From positions 2,739,805-2,803,804 of the forward strand of contig NZ_LT629731.1 of the NCBI RefSeq assembly GCF_900104575.1: 64,000 nucleotides of DNA, written 5' to 3'. How positions within the stretch are numbered: position 1 is the first letter of the stretch; each line of letters opens with the position of its first letter. The stretch comes from Bacillus tuaregi (GTDB lineage Bacteria; Bacillota; Bacilli; Bacillales; Cytobacillaceae). This document shows, in pieces, positions 56,565 to 64,000 of the stretch. Under the pieces are notes generated by a model. That model did not search any database, was not told where the DNA came from, and saw nothing but the letters and a program-made list of their open reading frames with translations. The translations under genes and the position numbers were made by a program.

Positions 56565-56753
56565 ATGCCACGTAAATGTGTTGTAACTGGTAAAAAAACA
56601 ACTACAGGTAACGCACGCTCCCATGCAATGAACGCTAACAAACGTACTTGGGGTGCAAACCTTCAAAAAGTTCGTATTCTTGTAAACGGAAAGCCAAAGC
56701 GTGTTTGGGTTTCAGCAAGAGCGTTAAAATCAGGTAAGGTTGAACGTGTATAA
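56565..56753 (+). CDS. rpmB: Ribosomal protein L28
   Basis: L28 is a small 50S protein. The 62-residue product reads [20 protein letters not shown] and ends [12 protein letters not shown], equal in length to B. subtilis L28. The ATG at 56565-56567 follows AAGGAGGG. It is the only plus-strand gene in the window, convergent with spoVM and divergent from yloU, as in B. subtilis. Confidence 0.98.
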   Translation: MPRKCVVTGKKTTTGNARSHAMNANKRTWGANLQKVRILVNGKPKRVWVSARALKSGKVERV

Positions 56754-56760
56754 AAAGTGC

Positions 56761-56787
56761 GACGTCCTTTTGGGGCGTCTTTTTTTA
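56761..56787 (+). terminator. Rho-independent terminator of rpmB
   Basis: GACGTCC-TTTT-GGGGCGTC forms a stem with one G-U pair followed by seven Ts, 8 nt after the rpmB stop. Confidence 0.9.
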
Positions 56788-56802
56788 TACGATAAGACGA
56801 AG

Positions 56803-56823
56803 AAAAACACCCATGACTGGGTG
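56803..56823 (-). terminator. Rho-independent terminator of spoVM
   Basis: On the minus strand CACCCA-GTCA-TGGGTG is followed by TTTTTC. It faces the rpmB terminator, so the two convergent transcripts stop within about 40 nt of each other. Confidence 0.8.
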
Positions 56824-56896
56824 CCTATATAATATTGTTATTTATTATTTTCCTGTATTTTATTTATATCCCCAATGGATGGTAGAAAAATGTTGG

Positions 56897-56977
56897 TCAT
56901 CCCTTTTTAAAAGTACCTAACATCGCCCGGACAAGACCGCCTAAAAATTTAGGCAACTTAATTGTATAAAATTTCAT
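56897..56977 (-). CDS. spoVM: SpoVM, small spore coat morphogenetic protein
   Basis: SpoVM is an amphipathic helix that recognises the curved forespore membrane and anchors SpoIVA, the base of the spore coat. The 26-residue product begins MKFYTIKLPKFLGGLVRAML and ends GTFKKG, nearly the same as B. subtilis SpoVM including the Pro9 kink. GGAGGGACG precedes the ATG. It lies between thiN and rpmB, its usual place. I could not identify a convincing SigE promoter. Confidence 0.95.
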   Translation of the reverse strand: MKFYTIKLPKFLGGLVRAMLGTFKKG

Positions 56978-57104
56978 CGTTACGTCCCTCCTCAAACATA
57001 TACAAACTCGTACTTGAGAGCTAAACCAGCTAAAGACGACTTTGAATTTTTCAACCACATTATCTTATTCAAATATCAGTAATAAGTACTTTTTATTTAA
57101 GCTT

Positions 57105-57752
57105 TTAATCAGTACTTCTTACAATCATTAATATGCCTTTAGAAAAAGAAAAAGTACCAGAATCACCAAGAAGCTCATTACTAATACATAATGTCGAGCC
57201 AATCGAAATATGACGATTGTATAAAGGATATTTAAACCCCGTTAGTGTAATGCCCTTTACTTCACCGGTTAAGGGAATAAAAGAAATATATTTTTTCTCC
57301 GTCACCTTTTGAAGGGTATGCTCCCCAGGAGGACGAATGAAAATCGTGTTTTGCACATCAATCATTTCAATATGAATATCCTGATAGTTCATACTATTAT
57401 CCATGAGTAATTGAATATTTCCAAACATATGATCGAGCCTTCCCCCAGTGGTACCAAACATACGGATGATATGGGGTTCCTGTTTAATAGCCCATTTAAG
57501 GGCATGCTCCATGTCGGTTTCATCCTTCTCAGGTTGATATTGATTTAACTCTGTTACTGTACTCTTTATGATGGAGTATTCCATCTCGGTAACAGAATCA
57601 AAATCTCCAAATGCTATATCTGGTTTAATTCCATGTTCAATTAACGTATAGACGCCACGATCAACCCCTGCCCAAATAATATTCTGCTCTTGAAAAAAGG
57701 AGAGATCCGGCAGAAGATTGTCCGGACCACCACCAATTAAATGTATAATCAC
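57105..57752 (-). CDS. thiN: ThiN, thiamine pyrophosphokinase
   Basis: ThiN converts thiamine to thiamine pyrophosphate. The 215-residue product has IGGGPDNLLPDLSFF, WAGVDRGVYTLIEHGIKPDI, the AFGDFDS motif, QPEKDETDMEHALKWAI and the C-terminal LGDSGTFSFSKGILMIVRST. I prefer GTG at 57750-57752, which is 8 nt after AAGGGG; GTG at 57761 lies on top of that site. It follows rpe across a possible terminator. Confidence 0.95.
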   Translation of the reverse strand: MIIHLIGGGPDNLLPDLSFFQEQNIIWAGVDRGVYTLIEHGIKPDIAFGDFDSVTEMEYSIIKSTVTELNQYQPEKDETDMEHALKWAIKQEPHIIRMFGTTGGRLDHMFGNIQLLMDNSMNYQDIHIEMIDVQNTIFIRPPGEHTLQKVTEKKYISFIPLTGEVKGITLTGFKYPLYNRHISIGSTLCISNELLGDSGTFSFSKGILMIVRSTD

Positions 57753-57773
57753 AACCTTCACCCCTTCTTCTTT

Positions 57774-57807
57774 GAAAGAAAAAGAAGCCCGCCTCTAAGC
57801 TGACTTC
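57774..57807 (-). terminator. Possible terminator or attenuator between rpe and thiN
   Basis: On the minus strand GAAGTC...GGCTTC (57784-57807) forms a 6-bp stem with a G-U pair, followed by TTTTTCTTTC. Its position just before thiN suggests partial termination. Confidence 0.5.
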
Positions 57808-57820
57808 TTCTTTCTTTTTC

Positions 57821-58465
57821 TTACCCTTTTAATGCAGCAATGGCTTGTCCACGATCAGCCTGACCATAAACAGCTGAGCCTGCAACTAACACCGTAGCGC
57901 CCGCTTGAATACAAAGAGGAGCCGTTTCTTCATTCACACCGCCATCAACCTCAATTTCAACATTCAGGCCTTTTTCGTCAATCATTTCCTTTACTTGCTT
58001 TATTTTAGTGAGGACTGATGGGATAAATTTTTGCCCGCCAAATCCAGGGTTTACTGACATTAGTAACACCATGTCAATATCCTCAATAATATGTTCAATC
58101 AGTTGAACCGGTGTCGCCGGATTTAAGACAACTCCTGCTTTCACACCGAATGATTTAATTAATTGGATTGTCCGGTGGAGATGAACACATGCCTCGACAT
58201 GAACCGTAATATAATCTGCACCTGCTTTAGCAAAGGCCTCAATATAGTCATCCGGATTTTCAATCATTAAATGAACATCAAGGGGCAGCTTTGTAACAGG
58301 TCTAACACTTTCCACAATCAATGGCCCGATGGTGATATTTGGAACATAGTGACCGTCCATTACATCCACATGGATGTAATCAGCGCCTCCCTTTTCAACG
58401 TCCTTAATCTCGTCTCCCAATTTAGAGAAATCAGCAGAAAGTATAGATGGTGCAATTTTTATCAT
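57821..58465 (-). CDS. rpe: Ribulose-phosphate 3-epimerase
   Basis: Rpe interconverts ribulose-5-phosphate and xylulose-5-phosphate in the pentose phosphate pathway. The 214-residue TIM-barrel product has [40 protein letters not shown] with the metal-binding His and Asp, and [19 protein letters not shown]. It follows rsgA after 2 nt. Confidence 0.98.
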   Translation of the reverse strand: MIKIAPSILSADFSKLGDEIKDVEKGGADYIHVDVMDGHYVPNITIGPLIVESVRPVTKLPLDVHLMIENPDDYIEAFAKAGADYITVHVEACVHLHRTIQLIKSFGVKAGVVLNPATPVQLIEHIIEDIDMVLLMSVNPGFGGQKFIPSVLTKIKQVKEMIDEKGLNVEIEVDGGVNEETAPLCIQAGATVLVAGSAVYGQADRGQAIAALKG

Positions 58466-58467
58466 CT

Positions 58468-59349
58468 TTAATACCTCGGCTTTCTATTTTTAATTTCATC
58501 TAGAAATTCTAGATAATGTTCATAACGATAGGCTGGCAGTTCCCCATTTTCGTAGCTCGCTTTTACGGCACATCTTGGCTCCGAGATATGCAGACACCCC
58601 CGAAACTTACATGCTTTACTGAGGGTTTGAATTTCAGGAAAACAATAATTCAAATCCTCCACTTCAATTTCTGTAAACTCTAAAGAACTAAAGCCAGGAG
58701 TGTCTGCGACTAGTCCCTCACCAATGTGAATTAATTCAACATGTCGTGTTGTATGTTTCCCCCTGCCAAGATGGTTAGAAATATCATTTGTCTTTAAGCT
58801 CAAATCAGGACGAAGTACATTTAACAAAGAGGATTTACCAACCCCAGACTGACCTGCAAAAACAGAAATTTCTCCTTTTATGTAAGGGAATAGTTCATTT
58901 ATTCCTTCAGCCGTCTCGGAAGAGGTTAACAATACATCATATCCAGCTTTCCGATAATCATCTGCAAATTGGTGAATCCTGTTTTTTTCAGCTTCATTTG
59001 CCAAATCCATTTTCGTAATACAAATCAATGGTCGAATCTGATGATATTCGATCAGAACAAGGAACCGATCTAGTAAAGAAGTGCTGAAGTCAGGTTCGAC
59101 AGCTGAAAACACAAGGATTGCTTGATCAACATTTGCAATTGGTGGGCGGACTAGCTCATTTTTCCGCTCCTTAATTTCAAGGATATAGCCCTCCGTATCA
59201 TTATCAGCCTGAAAGACGACCTCATCCCCAACTAAGGGTGTAATTTTGTTTTTTCGAAACACTCCACGACCTCGACATTGAACTAATTTATCATTACTCA
59301 AGACATAATAAAAACCACTCAATGCTTTCACAATTTTACCTTCAGGCAT
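58468..59349 (-). CDS. rsgA: RsgA (CpgA), ribosome small subunit GTPase
   Basis: RsgA is a circularly permuted GTPase for late 30S assembly and a target of PrkC in B. subtilis. The 293-residue product has an N-terminal OB fold (about 1-70), G4 ITKMDLAN, G1 [16 protein letters not shown]3 DTPGF and a C-terminal zinc-binding domain with Cys/His in [14 protein letters not shown]. It lies 34 nt after prkC. Confidence 0.97.
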   Translation of the reverse strand: MPEGKIVKALSGFYYVLSNDKLVQCRGRGVFRKNKITPLVGDEVVFQADNDTEGYILEIKERKNELVRPPIANVDQAILVFSAVEPDFSTSLLDRFLVLIEYHQIRPLICITKMDLANEAEKNRIHQFADDYRKAGYDVLLTSSETAEGINELFPYIKGEISVFAGQSGVGKSSLLNVLRPDLSLKTNDISNHLGRGKHTTRHVELIHIGEGLVADTPGFSSLEFTEIEVEDLNYCFPEIQTLSKACKFRGCLHISEPRCAVKASYENGELPAYRYEHYLEFLDEIKNRKPRY

Positions 59350-59383
59350 AGCAACGCTCCCTTAATGTATTTTTGATGATTCC

Positions 59384-61360
59384 TTATTCGGGGTATGGAA
59401 CAGTTTCTTCAAGAATGACATTTTTATCGCGCATTACCTTATAACCAGCTGATTTATCATGAACAATCATTAATTCAATCACTTTTTTAGTGTTTTCTGT
59501 AATATAAAACGTCTCATCCGCCTCGGTCATACTTTTGTTCATATCTTCAATAAAAATCTGTACTTCCTGTGGCACCCCATCCACTTCTGGCTCATAAGGA
59601 ATATCAATTTCCTTGGTCACTGTTTTTGGCGGTATTTCCTCAGGTCCTTTTGATATGATAACCGTTATTTTCGAACCTTTTTTCACCGTTGCACCAGGCT
59701 CAGGTGTTTGAGAAATAACAAGACCTTTTGGTATAGTTTCACTGAATTCCTCCTGGGATACATCAGCCTCTAATCCTACAGACTCAGCATAGGTTTTAAC
59801 CAAGGCTGCATTATAGCCATTTAAATCCTTAACCTCAATCAAAGCAGGTCCTTTTGATATCGTAAATTCAAGGACCGTTTCATCAGGAATTACTTCTTCA
59901 CCGGAAGGATAATTTTGCTTTAGAATAGTACCAGCAGCAGCTGTCTCGTCAAAAGCCTCCGTTTTTCTAATATCCTTAAAGCCCTTATCCTTTAAGAGGG
60001 TAACTACATCATCATATAGTCTACCTGTATAATCCAATAACTCAAAGGTTGGTTTTCCGGAGCTTTCAAAAATGGTAACTTTTGTTCCTTCCTTTACCTT
60101 TTTACCTGCCTTTGGTTCTGTTTTTACAACAAAACCCTCTTCCAGCTCTTCATGGCTCATTTCTTTTGTTTCACCTATCACAAACCCAGCTGTCACAAGC
60201 TCTGAAACAGCTTGATCCAATTCCAATCCGGATACGTCCGGAATTTCGATATCCTTTGGTGAGAAAAGCGCTGGAAGTACTGTAATCGTTAAGACGGCAA
60301 GAATAATTAGTATGCTTAGTACAGAAAATAATATTATAGGCAATTTTTTATTTTTCTTTTTATCCTTACCAGTAACGGTTGCTTTTACTGGTATCGATTC
60401 AGTATTCTGTTTGCCATCTTTTTCATGGACAATCGTTTCATCAAGATTAGAATAAGGCCGATCATCTGTAATAATTGGAATTGCCTTTGTTGCATCAATA
60501 TCCAAAGGAACTGAAAACTTAGGTTCATCTAATCGGTTTGGGTCCAAAGCCGTTCTTATATCTTCAGCCATCTCCTCGACGCTCGAATAACGATGGAAGG
60601 GGTCCTTGGCCGTTGCTTTTAATACGATATTTTCTACGCTTTGCGGTATAGAAGGGTTCCATCTTCGCAATGATGGAGTTTCAGACTGTAAATGCTTTAA
60701 TGCAATGGAAACAGCAGATTCTCCGGAAAATGGTAGTCTGCCAGTTAATAATTCGAACATCACAATCCCAAGTGAATATATATCCGATTTATTAGTTGCG
60801 ACTCCCCCTCTCGCTTGTTCAGGTGACAAATAATGAACAGAACCAAGAACTGAATTAGTTTGGGTTATACTTGTTGCGCTTAATGCCATGGCAATACCGA
60901 AATCAGTAATTTTGACAATTCCACTTTGATCCACAAGAATATTTTGTGGTTTAATATCGCGGTGGATTATATGATTTTGATGGGCATGTAAAATCGCTGA
61001 AGTAAGCTGCTGCATAATATCAAGAGCAGCATCAATCGGTATGGGTGAGTGCTTTTGTATGTATTCTTTGAGAGTTTGTCCTTTCACATATTCCATGACT
61101 ATATAATAGATGGAGTCTTCCTCTTCTCCAACATCAAATATATTAACGATGTTTGGATGTGCAAGGCTTGTCGCCGATTGCGCTTCACGGTGAAAGCGGC
61201 GAATAAATTCATCATTATTTGCGAAGTCAAGCCGTAACACCTTCACTGCCACATCTCTATCTAGAATCATGTCATGGGCTAAATAGACATTAGCCATTCC
61301 ACCGCCGCCAACCATCTCTAATACTTTATAGCGACCACTTATTCTCTTCCCAATCATCAT
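59384..61360 (-). CDS. prkC: PrkC, PASTA-domain Ser/Thr protein kinase
   Basis: PrkC is a membrane kinase that senses muropeptides, and affects germination and cell-wall metabolism. The 658-residue product has a cytosolic kinase domain (VGGGGMANVYLAHD; VAVK Lys; HRDIKPQNILVD; DFGIA), one membrane helix (about 340-365) and three extracellular PASTA domains (starting near KDIEIPDVSGLELDQAVSEL) plus a C-terminal domain. It starts with tandem ATG codons overlapping the prpC stop. Confidence 0.97.
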   Translation of the reverse strand: MMIGKRISGRYKVLEMVGGGGMANVYLAHDMILDRDVAVKVLRLDFANNDEFIRRFHREAQSATSLAHPNIVNIFDVGEEEDSIYYIVMEYVKGQTLKEYIQKHSPIPIDAALDIMQQLTSAILHAHQNHIIHRDIKPQNILVDQSGIVKITDFGIAMALSATSITQTNSVLGSVHYLSPEQARGGVATNKSDIYSLGIVMFELLTGRLPFSGESAVSIALKHLQSETPSLRRWNPSIPQSVENIVLKATAKDPFHRYSSVEEMAEDIRTALDPNRLDEPKFSVPLDIDATKAIPIITDDRPYSNLDETIVHEKDGKQNTESIPVKATVTGKDKKKNKKLPIILFSVLSILIILAVLTITVLPALFSPKDIEIPDVSGLELDQAVSELVTAGFVIGETKEMSHEELEEGFVVKTEPKAGKKVKEGTKVTIFESSGKPTFELLDYTGRLYDDVVTLLKDKGFKDIRKTEAFDETAAAGTILKQNYPSGEEVIPDETVLEFTISKGPALIEVKDLNGYNAALVKTYAESVGLEADVSQEEFSETIPKGLVISQTPEPGATVKKGSKITVIISKGPEEIPPKTVTKEIDIPYEPEVDGVPQEVQIFIEDMNKSMTEADETFYITENTKKVIELMIVHDKSAGYKVMRDKNVILEETVPYPE

Positions 61361-62115
61361 TGGACATCACCCATAAAGCCATCAAGATAATATTCAACGA
61401 TGATCAACGTGATATTATCCTCACCACCATTATCATTAGCGAGTTTAATGAGCCTATTAGCTTTTTCATCAATCGTAAAATTCGTCTGCAGAATATCGAC
61501 TATTTCCGTCTCAGACACCTTATTTGACAACCCATCTGAGCAAAGTAATAAACGGTCACCTTCCTCAAACAGGATTGTTTTTATATCCATTTCAACTGAG
61601 GTCTCCGTGCCCAAGGCTCTCAACAATACATTCTTACGCGGATGGTTTTCTGCGTCTTCTTTTGTGATTTCACCTGAGCGAACAAGCTCATTCACAAGCG
61701 AATGGTCTTCTGTAACTTGAGAGAATCCAGACTCATTTAAGATATAGCAGCGGCTGTCACCAATATGGGCAATCGTGGCAAATAATTCTGTTATAATAGC
61801 TGCCACAATTGTTGTGCCCATACCCTCACATTCTGGATTATTTTTTGAATGTTCATAGAGAGAAAGATTAACCTCATGAATATGATTGCTTAACCAGTTT
61901 TCAGCTTGTTCAGCGGTTTCAATCATACTTGTTTTTTCCCATTCTTCCTGCAGCTTTATCAAGGCCATTTTACTTGCGACATCGCCAGCACGGTGTCCTC
62001 CCATCCCATCTGCTACAATGGCAAGTCGATGACCGGATTGACTATAGAAGATTCCACCGCTATCTTCATTGTGCTGACGGATTTTCCCTTTATCTGTCAC
62101 GAAAATAGTCCTCAT
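61357..62115 (-). CDS. prpC: PrpC, PP2C-type protein phosphatase
   Basis: PrpC removes phosphates placed by PrkC. The 252-residue product has the PP2C motifs TDKGKIRQHNEDSGGIF, VADGMGGHRAGDVAS, AHIGDSRCYIL, LLLCSDGLSNKV and NGGEDNITLIIV, including the metal-binding Asp residues. The ATG at 62113-62115 has GAGGTGAG upstream; a longer frame to 62172 would overlap rlmN. It overlaps prkC by 4 nt. Confidence 0.98.
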   Translation of the reverse strand: MRTIFVTDKGKIRQHNEDSGGIFYSQSGHRLAIVADGMGGHRAGDVASKMALIKLQEEWEKTSMIETAEQAENWLSNHIHEVNLSLYEHSKNNPECEGMGTTIVAAIITELFATIAHIGDSRCYILNESGFSQVTEDHSLVNELVRSGEITKEDAENHPRKNVLLRALGTETSVEMDIKTILFEEGDRLLLCSDGLSNKVSETEIVDILQTNFTIDEKANRLIKLANDNGGEDNITLIIVEYYLDGFMGDVQ

Positions 62116-62119
62116 ACAC

Positions 62120-63208
62120 TCACCTCGTCTCTTCTTTTCGTTCCTTTGCACGAAGCTGTCCGCAAGCTGCATCTATATCTGAGCCTTGTTCTCGGCGGAT
62201 TGTGACATTCACCCCTGCATCTTTTAACGTTTTCTCAAATAGAAAAATTTGATCACGTGGTGTGCGAACATAGTCCCGTTCAGGTACATAATTGACTGGG
62301 ATTAAGTTCACGTGACACTTTATCCCTTTGATTAGCTGCGCTAATTCTTTTGCATGCTCCACCTGGTCATTGACTCCGCCAAATAATCCATATTCGAAGC
62401 TAACTCTTCTACCGGTTTTATTAATATAATAACGTACGGCCTCCATCAAATCTGGAAGTTTATAGGCCTTATTAATCGGCATTAAACGGCTTCGTAATTC
62501 AGTATTTGGTGCATGGAGGGAAATAGCAAAGTTAATTTGCAGATTTTCATCGGCAAATTGGTAAATTTTCGGAATAATCCCGCTCGTTGATACTGTAATA
62601 TGTCTTGCCCCAATATTTAAGCCTTGATCATGGTTAATAATTTTCAAGAAGGAAAGCATATTATCAAAGTTATCAAAGGGCTCACCGATTCCCATAATCA
62701 CCACAGAGCTGACACGTTCGTCTGTCTCGTCAAGGGCCTGTTGAACTTTAACAACTTGAGCTACGATTTCTCCTGCTTCTAAATGCCGCTTGAGCCCTCC
62801 AAGCGTTGACGCACAAAACGTACAGCCGATGCGACAGCCAACCTGAGTCGTCACACATACAGAATTACCATAGTCATGCCGCATTAATACCGTTTCAATC
62901 GAATAACCATCATGAAGCTCAAATAAAAATTTAATGGTTCCATCTGCCGACTCTTGTTGTACGATAGTATTTAAAGTTGTCAAAGTAAAATGATCGGATA
63001 GAATATCCCTTAAATTCTTAGACAAATTGCTCATCTGCGTAAAATCAGTCACTCTTTTTTGGTATAACCAATCAAAAATCTGCTCCGCTCGAAATGCCTT
63101 CTCGTTATGCTCCTTTAACCATTCCTTTAACTCTGCAAGCTGCAAGGAATAAATGGAGGGCTTTTGGCTTTGGTTTGTTTGATTCTCGGTTGTTAAATTC
63201 TCCATCAT
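62120..63208 (-). CDS. rlmN: RlmN, 23S rRNA/tRNA A2503/A37 C2-methyltransferase
   Basis: RlmN is a radical-SAM enzyme that methylates C2 of A2503 in 23S rRNA and A37 of some tRNAs. The 362-residue product has the CxxxCxxC cluster in [16 protein letters not shown] near residue 120, [13 protein letters not shown], and the second catalytic Cys in [10 protein letters not shown] near the C-terminus. The start overlaps the rsmB stop (TAATG). Confidence 0.98.
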   Translation of the reverse strand: MMENLTTENQTNQSQKPSIYSLQLAELKEWLKEHNEKAFRAEQIFDWLYQKRVTDFTQMSNLSKNLRDILSDHFTLTTLNTIVQQESADGTIKFLFELHDGYSIETVLMRHDYGNSVCVTTQVGCRIGCTFCASTLGGLKRHLEAGEIVAQVVKVQQALDETDERVSSVVIMGIGEPFDNFDNMLSFLKIINHDQGLNIGARHITVSTSGIIPKIYQFADENLQINFAISLHAPNTELRSRLMPINKAYKLPDLMEAVRYYINKTGRRVSFEYGLFGGVNDQVEHAKELAQLIKGIKCHVNLIPVNYVPERDYVRTPRDQIFLFEKTLKDAGVNVTIRREQGSDIDAACGQLRAKERKEETR

Positions 63209-64000
63209 TACACCTTCTTCCTTAAACAAGCAATATAAAAACCATCAGAATTCATATGCTGGGGTAAAATTTGTATTTCTCCATCTTTTACAAGCGGTTT
63301 TATCACTTCAGGCAATCGCTCTTTAACCGTCTCGTCCCGTTCAAATTCGGGATGCTGCTTTAAAAACGAATCGACCACCTGCTGATTTTCTTCTTGGTCA
63401 ATTGTACAAGTACTGTAAACTAGAATACCACCTTTTCTTAATAAAGGGGAAACAGATTCTAGTAATGTTTTTTGAATTTTTTGCAGGTGTAAAACATCTG
63501 CTTCTTTTTTTGTATATTTAATATCTGGTTTTCTTCTCATCACGCCAAAACCTGAACAAGGGGCATCTAAAAGAATCCGGTCAAAGGATTCCCTTTCATA
63601 ATGTTGCTGAATGGTTCTGCTGTCAAGCGGTTTTGCTTTAATATTTGTCAAACCTAACCTCTCAGCATTTTCCTTTATAAGCCTTACCTTATGTTCATGT
63701 AAATCAAGGGATATGACTTCACCTGAGCCCTTTAACCTTTCAGCAATATGTGTCGACTTTCCACCCGGCGCTGCACAGGCATCAAGAACGTGCTGGTTTT
63801 CCTCGATACCAAGCGAAATGGCAACAAGCATCGAGCTTTCATCCTGAATGGTTAGGAATCCCTGTTTAAAAGCATTAGAATGAGCAAGGTTTCCTTTGTA
63901 ACAAAGAATCGCCTCCGGAACCGTAGGGCTTGGCTCGACTGCATAGCCCTCGTCCACTAAAAGCGTTAAACATTTTTCTCTGGTTACTTTTGTTGTATTT
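63208..64000 (-). CDS. rsmB: RsmB, 16S rRNA m5C methyltransferase (5' end outside window)
   Basis: RsmB methylates C967 (E. coli numbering) of 16S rRNA. The C-terminal 263 codons are present and the frame stays open to the right edge. They contain [16 protein letters not shown], the SAM-binding [38 protein letters not shown] and the catalytic Cys in [16 protein letters not shown]. The N-terminal NusB-like domain is not in the window. It overlaps rlmN by 1 nt. Confidence 0.96.
   Translation of the reverse strand, partial: NTTKVTREKCLTLLVDEGYAVEPSPTVPEAILCYKGNLAHSNAFKQGFLTIQDESSMLVAISLGIEENQHVLDACAAPGGKSTHIAERLKGSGEVISLDLHEHKVRLIKENAERLGLTNIKAKPLDSRTIQQHYERESFDRILLDAPCSGFGVMRRKPDIKYTKKEADVLHLQKIQKTLLESVSPLLRKGGILVYSTCTIDQEENQQVVDSFLKQHPEFERDETVKERLPEVIKPLVKDGEIQILPQHMNSDGFYIACLRKKV

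Noticed and set aside
56978-57104. A SigE promoter for spoVM and a thiN terminator
   Set aside because: AT-rich candidates such as GTATATG are too near the ribosome site, and the AAGTACT inverted repeat after thiN has a 20-nt loop and no U-run.
1-64000. CRISPR arrays, prophage, IS elements, tRNA or rRNA genes
   Set aside because: I saw no regularly spaced repeats, transposase or phage genes, and no tRNA- or rRNA-like sequence in the window.

Overview
This is a low-GC Gram-positive chromosome segment from a member of the Bacillaceae (Bacillus/Neobacillus-like). Gene order and protein sequences follow the Bacillus subtilis block from rsmB-rlmN-prpC-prkC through smc-ftsY-ffh, sucCD, topA and codY into the large fla/che operon. 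SpoVM, CodY, FapR and a FliY-type switch protein all fit an endospore-forming, motile Bacillus-group organism. I cannot name the species. Every gene except rpmB lies on the minus strand, so transcription runs from high to low coordinates.

In transcription order: (1) 64000-57105 holds rsmB (5' end outside the window), rlmN, the PrpC/PrkC phosphatase-kinase pair, rsgA, rpe and thiN. (2) 57104-56079 holds the 26-codon spoVM, its terminator, convergent rpmB on the plus strand, and a GC-rich repeat/palindrome element between the divergent rpmB and yloU promoters. (3) 56078-50164 holds yloU, fakA, sdaAB, sdaAA and recG. (4) 50069-46292 is the fatty-acid operon fapR-plsX-fabD-fabG-acpP with a FapR-type operator. 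(5) 46177-38338 holds rnc, smc, ftsY, ylxM, ffh, rpsP and khpA (RNA processing, chromosome organisation, SRP targeting, ribosome). (6) 38145-31789 holds ylqD, rimM, trmD, rplS, lepB, rbgA, rnhB and a FliK-like/FlhB-like pair, ylqG-ylqH. (7) 31677-28415 holds sucCD with a consensus CcpA cre site, then dprA. (8) 27955-20420 holds topA, trmFO, xerC, hslV, hslU and codY. (9) 20074-1 is the fla/che operon from flgB to flhF (3' end outside the window): rod (FlgB, FlgC, FliE), MS-ring (FliF), rotor/switch (FliG, FliM, FliY), export apparatus (FliH-FliI-FliJ, FliO-FliP-FliQ-FliR-FlhB-FlhA), hook (FliK, FlgD, FlgE), CheY and FlhF.

The genes are almost all conserved housekeeping and motility genes; I see no prophage, CRISPR array, IS element or defence island. 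The observations of most interest are non-coding: the repeat/palindrome element at 56192-56361, two terminator-like hairpins in the rpmB leader, a long imperfect hairpin at 53864-53948, an inverted repeat in the lepB leader, a hairpin between Shine-Dalgarno and start in swrD, a perfect cre upstream of sucCD, and a candidate CodY box in the fla/che leader. The ylqG-ylqH pair, which looks like a second FliK/FlhB-C-type switch module outside the flagellar operon, is the main protein-level curiosity.
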